Below are positions 35,201-47,200 of a DNA stretch of 64,000 bases, piece after piece. Each line of letters opens with the position of its first letter. Position 1 is the first letter of the stretch. The notes under the pieces are model-generated. The model was not told the origin of the DNA. It was given only the letters and a program-made list of their open reading frames with translations, and searched no databases. A program made the position numbers and the translations under genes. Source of the DNA: Lotus japonicus (lineage: Eukaryota; Streptophyta; Magnoliopsida; Fabales; Fabaceae); contig NC_080042.1 of assembly GCF_012489685.1 (NCBI RefSeq), positions 32,059,158 through 32,123,157 of the forward strand. Reading direction: 5' to 3'.

Positions 35201-38200
35201 TACCTTTGTCTCACCTTGCAACCAACGTGTGAGGGTTGGTGGAACTCTGCCATAGACCACTTCAAAAGGGGATTTGCCAGTAGACACGTGATAATTGGTG
35301 TTGAACCAATACTCAGCCCAATGCACCCAAAGCACCCAAGTCTTGGGTTGATCAGAAATAAAACAGCGTAAATAGGTTTCAAGGCACCTATTGACTACCT
35401 CTGTCTGCCCATCGGACTCCGGATGATATGCTGAACTCATCCTCAGTTGTGTGCCCTGCATTCTGAATATTTCCTTCCAAAAGCTGCTCATGAAAATAGG
35501 GTCTCGATCACTGACTATGGATGTCTGAACCCCAAGGAGCCTCACTATTTCCTTGCAAAACACCTCCGCGATACTCCTTGCTGTATAAGGATGCTTGAGA
35601 GGGATAAAGTGAGAGTATTTGGACAATCGATCAACCACGACCAATATAGCCTCAAATCCCCTAGACTTTGGTAATCCCGTAATGAAATCCATAGAGATTT
35701 CATCCCATATCTGTTCCGGAATAGGCAACGGTTGTAATAATCCCCCCGGGGATGTTGCTAAGTACTTTTGACGTTGGCATATATCATAGTTGCGCACATA
35801 GTTGATGACCCGAGGTTTATTCTATGTTTATCGAGTCCTTCTTGTTTCTTTCTTTTCCTTTTTGAGTCCTTTATTGAGTTTTTAGTCAAGTTGAGTCCCT
35901 TTTTATTCATAATTGCATCTGCATTAGTTTAGGTGTTTTTAATCAATTTATTTAGTCTTTTTATTAGTTTAGTTAGAGAGTAATTCCTATGGTCAGTTTT
36001 GAGCTGAAGTCCTTTGAATTCATGAGTGTTGATTGCACATTGAGGGTTTTATTTGCTGAATTGAATGATAGGATGATGAATTATCATGATTAATGACATG
36101 TTCCAATGAGTTACATTGTTGTTTTGATGGTTTCTTGAGATTCTTTTCAGGTTTGATAGGTTTTTGATGGCTAATGATGATGGTTGAAAGCTAAGTTAAG
36201 AGCCATGATGATAGGAGAAGTGGGAGTTACAAAATTGAAGAAAAACCAGATGAGCCACGCATGTGCGCCATGTATCCCACGCACATGCGTGGAGCTCCTG
36301 TTGGAAAACCTGATGCCCACGCATGTGCGCCGTCTGATCCACGCACATGCGTGGTGGCAAAATCTGATGCTGCGAATTGTGCGATTTTGAGCGTTTTGCC
36401 CACGCATGTGCGTGGAGGAGGCCACGCACATGCGTGGATTACCGCTGGAAACTCTATAAATAGGGATTTTGTTATTTCTTTTAGGTATCTTGTAACTTTT
36501 TGAACAAAACTTAGAGGTTTAGGTTCTTGGAGCTTGTGAAAGGCTTCTTGGCCCTCTTCTTTCAGGTTTTTATTCCTTTAGTTTGCATTATGAATTCCCT
36601 AGTCATGCTTGGCTAGTTTCTCTTTGTATTTTGGGTGAAGTGAACCTTAGTTCTGATTATGGTTTAGACTTCTCATTTTCTTATATGAATAAAGTTTCTT
36701 TTCCATGTATCTTTTCTCTGAATCAATATTCTCTTGAGTGCACACAAGTGTTTTGCTTTCTTCTTGCACAACGGAAGTTGGTGAGGATTAAGGGACTTGG
36801 GATTAGATTGATTTGTTTGCTATCACTTAGGAATAAGGGTAGGAACTTATTGTGTTGGCCTGAACTTATAAACTTCATTCTTCAATTGAATTGACTAGGC
36901 ACTAAGGCATTAGGTTTGGCAAATGAAATTGAATGATTTACTTGATTAAGGAATTAACAAGTAGAGGTAGAGGCTATAACATCATGGATAAGGATTCTGA
37001 ACTTCATATAAGAATTTGATTTGAGAACCATAATTGGACTAAGTGGAGCTTTGTCCAGGGTACTTCTTTTCTGAATTATAATTCTCACCTTTTACTCACA
37101 AGTGTTTTTCACACAATTAAACTTCAAACATATATTGCTTTTCCCCTTTACAATTCTGAACTTTAAAATCCTTGAACAATTTGATAAACAACTATCTCTG
37201 TGGTTCGATATCTTTTTATTACTTCGATCAATCCGTGCACTTGCGGAATTGCTATCAAGTTTTTGGCGCCGTTGTCGGGGATAGTTTTGTTTTGTTGATT
37301 GATTCTTGAGTTTTATTGCTTGGAATTTTTATTGCTTCATTGAATTGGTGCTACTAACCTGTTTGTGTGAAAGTGATTTTTACAAGGTTCAATGGATGCT
37401 TTTGATTTCAGTGGATTCCATGGATATGACCAATGCCAATACTATGACCAAGGATGGGAAAGACAACCCGATATCTTTTGGGAAGGTGATGGCAATTCCA
37501 ATCCATGGGATCTACCAAGTCATCAATACTATGGAGAGTTTGAATATCAACCATTTGACCAGGAACAACCCCATCAATATCAAGAGAGCTTAGAAGAGAA
37601 AATAGAAGAGTTGGCACTCACCATGCAAAGTTTCATGAATGAAACCAGGGCCAGCTTAAGGAATCAAGAAGCTTCCATCAAGAATTTGGAGACTCAGTTG
37701 GAACATATAGCCAAAACCATAGCTGAAGGGGTCCTAGAATATTTCAGCCCTCAAGCTTTGGAGGAGGGAGAGCAATCACTTACTATCCATGAAAGTGACA
37801 TTGTGGAGAAAAGTGAGGAGCCACAGAGTGAAGAAGAATCCCCAAAAGAATACTTCACCAATGTTCTTGAGACAAAAAGTGAAAATACAATGGGTGAGCA
37901 AATGGAAGATGTGATTGAATGGGGTGATGCTCATGATGTATCCATAGAGGATTTTGTTTTTGGACACAAAATTCAGAAAGATGAGGAGGAAACTCCAAGT
38001 CTTAGCATCAATATCAAGGACTTGTGGATCAATGGAAAGCATGGCAAGGAACAAGCAAGAGGGTGGAATTTTCTCAACACAAAATGGAAACAAATTAGTG
38101 AGAATTTTCTTAAACTCTCTATTCATAATTTGATTTATGTTGCCATGATATCTGGAAATGCAGATAATATGATGATGCAGTTGTGTCAAAATTTGCATGA

Positions 38201-41200
38201 TCTAAAGGATCTAATGCAATTTGCTATAAACCCCGGCTAGAACTTTGAGTCCGGGGTAGTCTATCAAAGACTTAAAAATTGAGCTTCTTGGGAGGCAACC
38301 CAAGTCCAGGTTTGTTTTTCTTTAATTTGAGTTTGCTTTAATTTTGTGTTCTTCTATAAAAAAAAATCGTTTTCTTTTTCTTTTTAGGTAGTTAGTGCAT
38401 CGAGTCTTTTGCATGTTTTGCTTTCTACCTTTGAGTCAGTATGGATATCCTTGGGTTTCTTGCTGCTATGCTGAACTTGCTTAAGTGGTTTCACCCTTGA
38501 ATTAGCTGCTTCTTATTGAAAGTTGTTGATACTTCCATGTTTTTATCTTGTGGTCTTTGAACATGCTATTGTGATTGGAAGGTGAGGTAGCTTGATCTTA
38601 CTTGCTTGAGTTCATAAGAAAGGATGTTTCACTTCAACACCCTATTGTTTTTGTTGAGTGCTGAGTGTCTCAAAGTTTATTCCTAACATGCTTGCACATA
38701 CTTAGCTCTGTTTTGAAATGCATGTTGGTTGTTGCTTAGCGCTTGAATCTTTGAAGAGACTTGGTAGGAAATTATTTCTGGCCTCAGAACTTTGCTGAAA
38801 TTGCATTTTTTTTCCCTAGTTGCCCAAGTTGAGCCTTATAATTGAATAATTTTTCTTGGCCCCCAAACTATGGTGAATTGTGTTGTTGGTGAGTGTCTTA
38901 TGGTTTTGTTTGAGCAGGTAAAATTATAAAAGGAATTCCTTCCTAACAAAGAAAAGAAAAAAAAAAAGCTAGCTGAATTGTCAAAAGAAGGGCAAGTGCC
39001 TTGACAATTGAAAAACATAAGAAAAAGAAAATAAAATAAAAAGAAGGAAGGAATCCCAAAGTCTAAACATTCTGCTCAGGTTGTGTTGAATAAAGAAGTC
39101 ACTCACCCCAACATGTTTTGAGAGCCCCTTGTGCTACCCTTTTTCTTGGTTTCCCTACCTTTACCCTAGCCAAAGTTACAATCATTTTCAGTCTCTCTGA
39201 TTCTTGCTACTTTGCAACTAACTTTGATTTGATTGATTACCAGGGCTAAAGTTTTGTGCTTGTATGTTAGAGCACCAAAATGTGAGGAAAGTGTTTGATA
39301 TGTGAGGAAGTTGATGAGCTCTTGCTTGGAAGTCTTGCTTACTCTTGCTGACTTTTCATCTTTAGTTGTGTGCATTTGACCTTTCTCTTGTTGTGTGAAG
39401 TATCTTGTTTTGAAAAGCTTAAGCAGCTGAAGAAGAGGTGATTTATTCTGTGCTTGAGGACAAGCTACCTTGAGTTTACGCTTGAGGACAAGCTGCCGTT
39501 GAGTATAGTGGTGTGATGACCCGAGGTTTATTCTATGTTTATCGAGTCCTTCTTGTTTCTTTCTTTTCCTTTTTGAGTCCTTTATTGAGTTTTTAGTCAA
39601 GTTGAGTCCCTTTTTATTCATAATTGCATCTGCATTAGTTTAGGTGTTTTTAATCAATTTATTTAGTCTTTTTATTAGTTTAGTTAGAGAGTAATTCCTA
39701 TGGTCAGTTTTGAGCTGAAGTCCTTTGAATTCATGAGTGTTGATTGCACATTGAGGGTTTTATTTGCTGAATTGAATGATAGGATGATGAATTATCATGA
39801 TTAATGACATGTTCCAATGAGTTACATTGTTGTTTTGATGGTTTCTTGAGATTCTTTTCAGGTTTGATAGGTTTTTGATGGCTAATGATGATGGTTGAAA
39901 GCTAAGTTAAGAGTCATGATGATAGGAGAAGTGGGAGTTACAAAATTGAAGAAAAACCAGATGAGCCACGCATGTGCGCCATGTATCCCACGCACATGCG
40001 TGGAGCTCCTGTTGGAAAACCTGATGCCCACGCATGTGCGCCGTCTGATCCACGCACATGCGTGGTGGCAAAATCTGATGCTGCGAATTGTGCGATTTTG
40101 AGCGTTTTGCCCACGCATGTGCGTGGAGGAGGCCACGCACATGCGTGGATTACCGCTGGAAACTCTATAAATAGGGATTTTGTTATTTCTTTTAGGTATC
40201 TTGTAACTTTTTGAACAAAACTTAGAGGTTTAGGTTCTTGGAGCTTGTGAAAAGCTTCTTGGCCCTCTTCTTTCAGGTTTTTATTCCTTTAGTTTGCATT
40301 ATGAATTCTCTAGTCATGCTTGGCTAGTTTCTCTTTGTATTTTTGGTGAATTGAACCTTAGTTCTGATTATGGTTTAGACTTCTCATTTTCTTATATGAA
40401 TAAAGTTTCTTTTCCATGTATCTTTTCTCTGAATCAATATTCTCTTGAGTGCACACAAGTGTTTTGCTTTCTTCTTGCACAACGGAAGTTGGTGAGGATT
40501 AAGGGACTTGGGATTAGATTGATTTGTTTGCTATCACTTAGGAATAAGGGTAGGAACTTATTGTGTTGGCCTGAACTTATAAACTTCATTCTTCAATTGA
40601 ATTGACTAGGCACTAAGGCATTAGGTTTGGCAAATGAAATTGAATGATTTACTTGATTAAGGAATTAACAAGTAGAGGTAGAGGCTATAACATCATGGAT
40701 AAGGATTCTGAACTTCATATAAGAATTTGATTTGAGAACCATAATTGGACTAAGTGGAGCTTTGTCCAGGGTACTTCTTTTCTGAATTATAATTCTCACC
40801 TTTTACTCACAAGTGTTTTTCACACAATTAAACTTCAAACATATATTGCTTTTCCCCTTTACAATTCTGAACTTTAAAATCCTTGAACAATTTGATAAAC
40901 AACTATCTCTGTGGTTCGATATCTTTTTATTACTTCGATCAATCCGTGCACTTGCGGAATTGCTATCAATAGTCTTGTATGGTGCCCTTCATTCCCACCC
41001 AATATACATTGGCAGCGATTCTGCGGTACGTTTTGTTGAACCCAGAATGACCTCCTAGAGGAGTAGCATGAAACTCATTTAAGAGTGTGGGGATGAGGTG
41101 AGATGTGGAAGGGATGACCAACCTGCCTTCATACAATAAGACCCCTTGTTTGTATTCATACCCTGGCTTGGCAGTAGGGTCAAGAAGCAACTGTTTGATG

Positions 41201-44200
41201 ATTTCTTGTAACTTGTCATCTTGGCTTACTTCAAACTGTACTTGCTGATTCTGCTCCCACAGAGGAAACGATGTGATGTGGCTCAACTCTGCCCCTTCAT
41301 GGATCCTGGAAAGTGCGTCAGCCCCTTTATTCATCTTTCCTTGCTTATAGGCAATTTCAAAATCATACCCCAGAAGTTTTGCCGCCCAATTCTGTTGTTC
41401 TGCTGTGACTATCCTCTGCTGCATCAGTTGTTTCAAGCTTTTCTGATCAGTAGATACGGTGAATCTCCTTCCTAACAGGTAAGGTCTCCAATGTTGTATT
41501 GGCAAGAACCACTGCCATCAACTCCTTTTCATAAGCTGACTTAGACAAGTTTCTCACTCCCAAAGCCTTGCTATAATAAGCTATGGGTCGCTTGTCCTGC
41601 ATTAGAATAGCCCCTATACCCACACCCGAGGCATCACATTCAATCACAAATCCTTTTGAAAAGTCTGGAAGAGACAGCACAGGAGCAGTGGTCAACTTCT
41701 CTTTTAATTCCTCAAAAGCTTGTTGTGCAGAAGGGCTCCACTTGAAATTATCCTTCTTTGTCAACTCTGTCAGCGGCTTAGCTATTTTCCCATAGTCTCT
41801 TATGAACTTCCTGTAATACCCGGTGAGTCCCAAAAAACCCCGTACTCCCTTCACATTTCGTGGAATTGGCCACTTAAGCACACTTTGTACCTTGCTTGGA
41901 TCCACAGCCACACCTTTCTCATGTATCAAGTGCCCTAAGTACTCTATGGTTCGTTGGCCAAAAGAGCATTTCTTTCTATTAGCCACAAGTTGGTGTTGAT
42001 CCAGCAGTTTTAATACTTCCTCCAGTTGTTCCATGTGAGCCTTCCATCCTTTACTATATATCAGGATATCGTCAAAGAATACTGGCACACACTTCCTCAA
42101 TAAATGGCGGAAAACATCATTCATGAGACTTTGGAAGGTTGCAGGAGCATTCATGAGCCCAAAGGGCATTACCAAGTACTCATAATGCCCCTCGTGCGTC
42201 CGGAAAGCGGTTTTCTCAATGTCTGATTGCCTCACGCGTACTTGGTGATACCCCGATTTCAGATCAAGCTTGCTGTAAAAATCTGCTCCGTGCAACTCAT
42301 CCAAAAGTTCTTCAATCACCGGAATCGGAAACTTATCTGGAATGGTGGCCTTATTTAGCGCCCTGTAGTCCACACACATCCTCCAAGAATTGTCCTTCTT
42401 TTTAACCAAGATCACCGGACTGGATACTCAAATTCAGTGATGTACTCATCCACTGTTCCCCCCTGCTTCAATTCTGTCAGTTGCTCGTAGATGTCGCCAT
42501 CGCCGTGACCTCCATATCTTCCGAGCAAGGCTTCCTTCAGACCATCCCATGTTAATCCCTCTTCTTCCCCAATTAGTGAGTTGAAGAAGTGGATCGTAGG
42601 TCCCTCCATGCTCAGCTGAGCCAGCCTTACCTTAATCTCAGGTGCCGTCTCATGTACCTGGAAATAGATCTCGGCACGCGAGATCCATCCCGCCGGGTCA
42701 TCGCCGGAGAAAGATGGTAGCTCCACCTTCTTCACCGCATGACGGTACTCAGATAGCGTTTCTTCACTCAGCGATTTGGGAGTCGGGTTCTTAGCGCCAT
42801 CCTTCTCGATCGGTGGATCTCTCGTCGGCGTGCCCTTCGATGCTCCTCCTGAGCTGCCTTCATCGGCCATCGTCTTCCCCAGAACACGTTCAAGCATCGC
42901 TAGCAAACTCGCGTGATTCTCCTTCACAGTGGTTTGCACATCAACGAGTGTGGTGCGAACCTCAGAGATCTCATTCTCCAGAGCATTTACCTTCGCATCC
43001 ATTTGTTTCTTCTTCGTTGGTGGCATTCACTGGCTCTTCCTCGATAATCCGGTAGGTCGGACCAATTGATAGGAACCAAATTCCAGAATCAAGGAAAACA
43101 GTACAGAAAAGATTCACTAAAAATACTGAGAGCTTTATTGAATTGATTAAAATGGATTACAGAGGAAATGGAGAACTCCTCCTTCTATTCCTTTACTCAG
43201 AGCAGAGCTCCGCTAGGAAGTTAGCACTTCCTAATCATTCTAATGTCTACAATATCCAAAGGTAATCATCCACATTCCCTCAGCTATTCCTTATATTCAG
43301 TACTAACTTGCCAGCTCTCATTTCACCACCTGTCCCCCTTTCTAACTAACTTAGCCACTATTTCCCTTCTTACCCCTTCTAGAATACACCTGAAAGATTC
43401 CAGGCCTATTTGTCCTACTATGAATCAGCTCCTCATGTGGCAATGATGATGTGGAAATAGGGACCCTATCAGTTTCCACATTGGTACTTATCAGTAATTA
43501 TAATTATAATCTTACACTAAAATAAAACCCAAGATAAATGATAAGACCCCAAACCTATCTAGTTGGAGGAATGAGTGTATGGAGCTTAGAAAAGGGTATC
43601 AGATTTTAAGAGATTTTGTTGTTGTAAAAGTCATGACTAAGTACTAAGTACCAAAAAATGGCATAAGTTGGCAAAGAAAGAGGCCGTAGCCTGTTAAGGA
43701 GGACCCAAGATCTTAAAATTGTTAATATAATCCATCACTTTATAGCCCACTATCCATAGGTTGTAAATGACAGTCAACTTCACCATGCGCTAACTCAACA
43801 AACTTTAGGATTAGAAAATATTGCTGAATATTTCCAATCAGAAGCCTGCCAAAGCCAAGGTAAAATGGAGAAGAAAGGTAATGTTATTTATAAGAATTAA
43901 GAACCAACAGCTTTCAAAACTCTACATGTGTGATCATATCAAACAGGATCATTTCTAAGGATAACAGGCATAGTTGAATAGATATTAGAAATATGATTTT
44001 CTTTTCTTCTATTTGTGCCTGAACTCCATTAGGCTATCAGTCGTTTTCTTTTTCTTTTCCAGACAAGGGGAGGGCTTACCCTCCCTTCCCTTCTCTTCCC
44101 CTCAAAGTCTTCCATTTCCCTCCCTAAAAAACTCTCAATTACAGGCTAAAACTATTATGCCCTTAATATTTAAACTAAATCCACGTAGTACTAGTAGTAG

Positions 44201-47200
44201 GTTCTACTGAGGTAGCACATTGACTTGAGATATGGCTAATGAAGTTCTTATAAATGATAGGGAATCCTCACCCTAAGCTAGCTTTTGGAGTTACACCTAA
44301 CTCATCCTAATATAGTGTAATAGCCAATTCTTGGGCCGCCATTTGAATTTAAAATTAAAGAATTAACCTGACTCACCCTGTAGATATCCCATGATGGGAT
44401 AAGGGCATTCTGAACTCCGATGAATATGAAGTTTGTGATCTCCACGCTTTAGATGCCCAGTCCTAGGCACGAGGGGGGAGGGGGGGGGGTTCTCCCCTAA
44501 TTGTTTGTGGCAAGACTGTAATTTAAAAATTGACACGTATTTTGAAAGGTTCTTCCCTTTCTCCCAGTGAAAATGCAATGACTATTATCTATTTCAACAA
44601 CATAGGAAGAGCTGTACTTCTCTACCATTGCTTTGGGGTTCGGGGAATAACTAATTTAAACAAGAAAAGTATGCATTTAGTTTTTAAGCAATTTTGAGAA
44701 TGAAGGATGGGTTTTGGTTGTTGGTTTCTTTGCAGGTCATCGACGGTGGTGCTTCTAGAGTGGAGTTTGGGTTTGACCATCTCTTTGCTGTGTGGGTTAA
44801 GCCAGGAGCGTCGAGGCTACAGTTTCCTTCCTGCCTTAATGTTTCTCTCCCTTGACTGTCGCGTTTGAGGAGGTGGTCTGGTGGCTGTGTTGGAGCTTGC
44901 ATGCTGCTGGTTGTTGTTTTCTCGTCTGGCCTTCTTTCGTATCTAGTTTTTCTTTTTTATCTTTGTTTATCTCTGTTTGTTGTTTTTCTGTAGGTACGGG
45001 TCTCAGCTCTATGCACTTGTGGGTTTTTGTTAGAAACCCAGAAAAATGGAAGGAATAGACTGAAATTAACTTGTATTATTTACTGAGATTCTGGTGAAAT
45101 CACCAAGAATCAATGTAGCAGTAGTTACAGACAAGGTTGTCAGACTCGTGAGTCTAAGCAGACTCGTTTTGGGTAGGTAGACTCGACTCGTAGACTCGAC
45201 TCGTAGACTCGACGAGACTCGAGTCTACCAGAAATGAAAATTTACTAAGTATAACCTTGTCACATGAAGAATAAATACAAACATATAATCTAATTATAAG
45301 AGCATCCAAGATTTTTTGAAGCAAAGAAGGAAGAGGAACGCGATAGAGGTTGAAAATAGGTTTAGTTTTAGGGATTTTTAATAAATTTGGGATTTTTTAA
45401 CTTAAAAAAAAAAAAAAAAAAACTTGACTCGGTGACTCGGTCACCGAGTCAGACCGAGTCAGGCCGAGTCAGACCGAGTCAGGCCAGAAAACGAGTCTGA
45501 CAGCGAGTCGACTCGTTTTTCCTATGTAGACTCGCGAGTCAGCGAGTTAACTCGCGAGTCTAACAACCTTGGTTACAGATGGAAAAAAATAATAAACGAA
45601 AAGATAGCAGAGGCAAATTAAAGAGTGCCTCCATTCTCTCCCAAGTCCAAGCCTAATCTCAATTCAAGCCTACCCTCTCTCACACAATACATGCTTATAT
45701 AATCCCCAATCCCTCTCTCTTTCCCACTACCTGCACAGCTCATGCCACCTCAGCAGGTGGTTACTCCTCTCGTGGGAATTGATTTGGTGCATTGCACCTC
45801 TTCTTCTTATTTCCATGGACTCTAGTAGTATTGGGCCTATCCCTAACAATTGGGTTCCTATCAGTTTTTCTGTGGGGTTTTTAGTTTGCTTGACTAGGTT
45901 GGGTCCTTGTTTCTCAAATGGGGATCTATCTTGCAGAGTCGACGCTAAGGGTTTTTGGATGTGTGGGGATGTTTAGAGGTTTTTGGGAGGTTTAGAGTTT
46001 TTTGGGAGGTTCTTTTTGTGTAGGGCTGATTTGCTTTGCTAGTTGGCTTGGTTACTGTACCCGCTGTTGAGAGGGTTGTTTCTCAACGTTCTTATATATA
46101 TATAAATTTCATTTTCAAAAATAAATTAAATAATATCTCACAACAAATGATGTACTACTCATCAGAAACAAAAATTATATAGAAACATGCCTTAAATGTA
46201 CAAGAGAAATAGAATTATAGTAATGATTCAGGATAACTCACTGGTATGTTGCACCTTCCAAGGACATCATTTATGACTTGATTGAACCTCCCCACATGAC
46301 CACTTGAAAATCTTTGCATAGAAGATAGGTGTCTCGTGAACTTTTTCCTATGTGCCTTATAAGAGGGTAGCAGCTTTCTGCGATGCTCACTGCCCCTTTC
46401 TCCATCAATAACCTGCCCAATCATAACAATGCCTAAGATGGAGAAAAAAAGAGGGAAATAAAAATAAAACATAAAAAAGAGGTGGAGAAGGAAACTAATG
46501 ACCAATCACATTTTGTCTTGTTATTTATTTTGATGAAAGACAGGAAGAGATGTATTATTAATGAGAAAAAAAGACAAGAGAAGAAGCATATCAGGGTGAG
46601 ATTACCCTCACCAACTGAAAAAATATGACGAGAGACAAAAGAAAACAACAGAAGCAGGCAAACTAGGAATGCAGCAAAACAAGCTAATCCATTTGCAAAT
46701 CAGAGATTGCAACAATCAGGCACAAGCACTAGATAGAAGCTAAGTTACTGAGAACATATCCCAATCTCAAAGCCATTTTAAGAGCAAGGATATTATTCCC
46801 TTAAAGAATGTTTGTCTTCTGCTCCAACTACAAACATTAAAAATTATCATAGGTTCCACCCTGCCAAGAAATTTTAGGCTCCTTCGTAAACGAACACAGC
46901 AAACTGCTCACTGGCAGAGAAGCACACCCACTGCTCATATAAAAATCTCAAAAAGGCAACCAACTGGAGCACATGATTTCTGTACAGGAAATCACACCCA
47001 ATTGTGGTACAACAGGCAAGCACTCTAACTGGTTCATCCAAATTGCCTCCAGTACCATCCAACCTCATGGAAAAATTAAAGGATGACTGTTGAATATTTT
47101 TTTTCATCAAATAAATTTTCAGCTCCATTCCTTTAAAGGTATATTTGCACAGGAGATAAACTTTAATTTAAAACTAAATAATTTTTTCAAATAAAAGAAA

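Larger units (their letters stand above)
35803..37257 (+). repeat. 5' LTR of family N copy B
   Basis: 1455 bp. Contains the palindrome array 36254-36438, a TATA box at 36454-36462 and a U5 end shared with copy A. Confidence 0.93.
35803..40968 (+). mobile_element. Non-autonomous LTR retrotransposon, family N, copy B (complete, 5166 bp)
   Basis: Two 1455-bp LTRs (35803-37257 and 39514-40968) start TGATGACCCGAGG and end TTGCTATCA, flanked by the TSD ATAGT (35798-35802 and 40969-40973). The 2256-bp interior has a tRNA-Asp primer site, one 282-residue ORF and a non-coding tail with 'gcttgaggacaagct' twice near the 3' end. There are no pol domains. I count about five substitutions between the LTRs, so this is a young insertion. 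It landed in the integrase zinc-finger region of the chromovirus, in the opposite orientation. Confidence 0.93.
34224..43471 (-). mobile_element. Ty3/gypsy chromovirus in intron 2 of the exonuclease gene, deleted and interrupted
   Basis: Both 405-bp LTRs start TGATAGGAACC and end CCCTATCA, with the 5-bp TSD GTTTC (34219-34223 and 43472-43476). The minus-strand order is gag, reverse transcriptase, RNase H, integrase, chromodomain. The host element is about 4.08 kb once the family-N insertion 35803-40968 is removed, shorter than complete chromoviruses because the segment between gag and reverse transcriptase is missing. I see one difference between the LTRs, so the insertion is recent. It has the same orientation as the host gene. 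Confidence 0.92.
44690..46125 (+). mobile_element. LINE 3' remnant, interrupted
   Basis: The two halves 44690-45027 and 45849-46125 look like the GT-rich 3' untranslated part of a plant L1, ending in 'tatatatataaatttc' and A-rich sequence near 46100-46125. The copia-like LTR 45028-45848 separates them. No domain survives, so the call rests on style and layout. Confidence 0.4.

Noticed and set aside
36171..36503. Overlapping ORFs on both strands (Cys/His/Arg-rich, 68-86 residues), repeated at 39882-40214
   Set aside because: They arise from the CACGCATGTGCG palindromes of the LTR; both strands are open for the same reason and no start context supports them.
34224..43471. Lotus LORE1-type element
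   Set aside because: Chromovirus layout is similar, but I could not confirm LTR identity from memory, so no named family is given.
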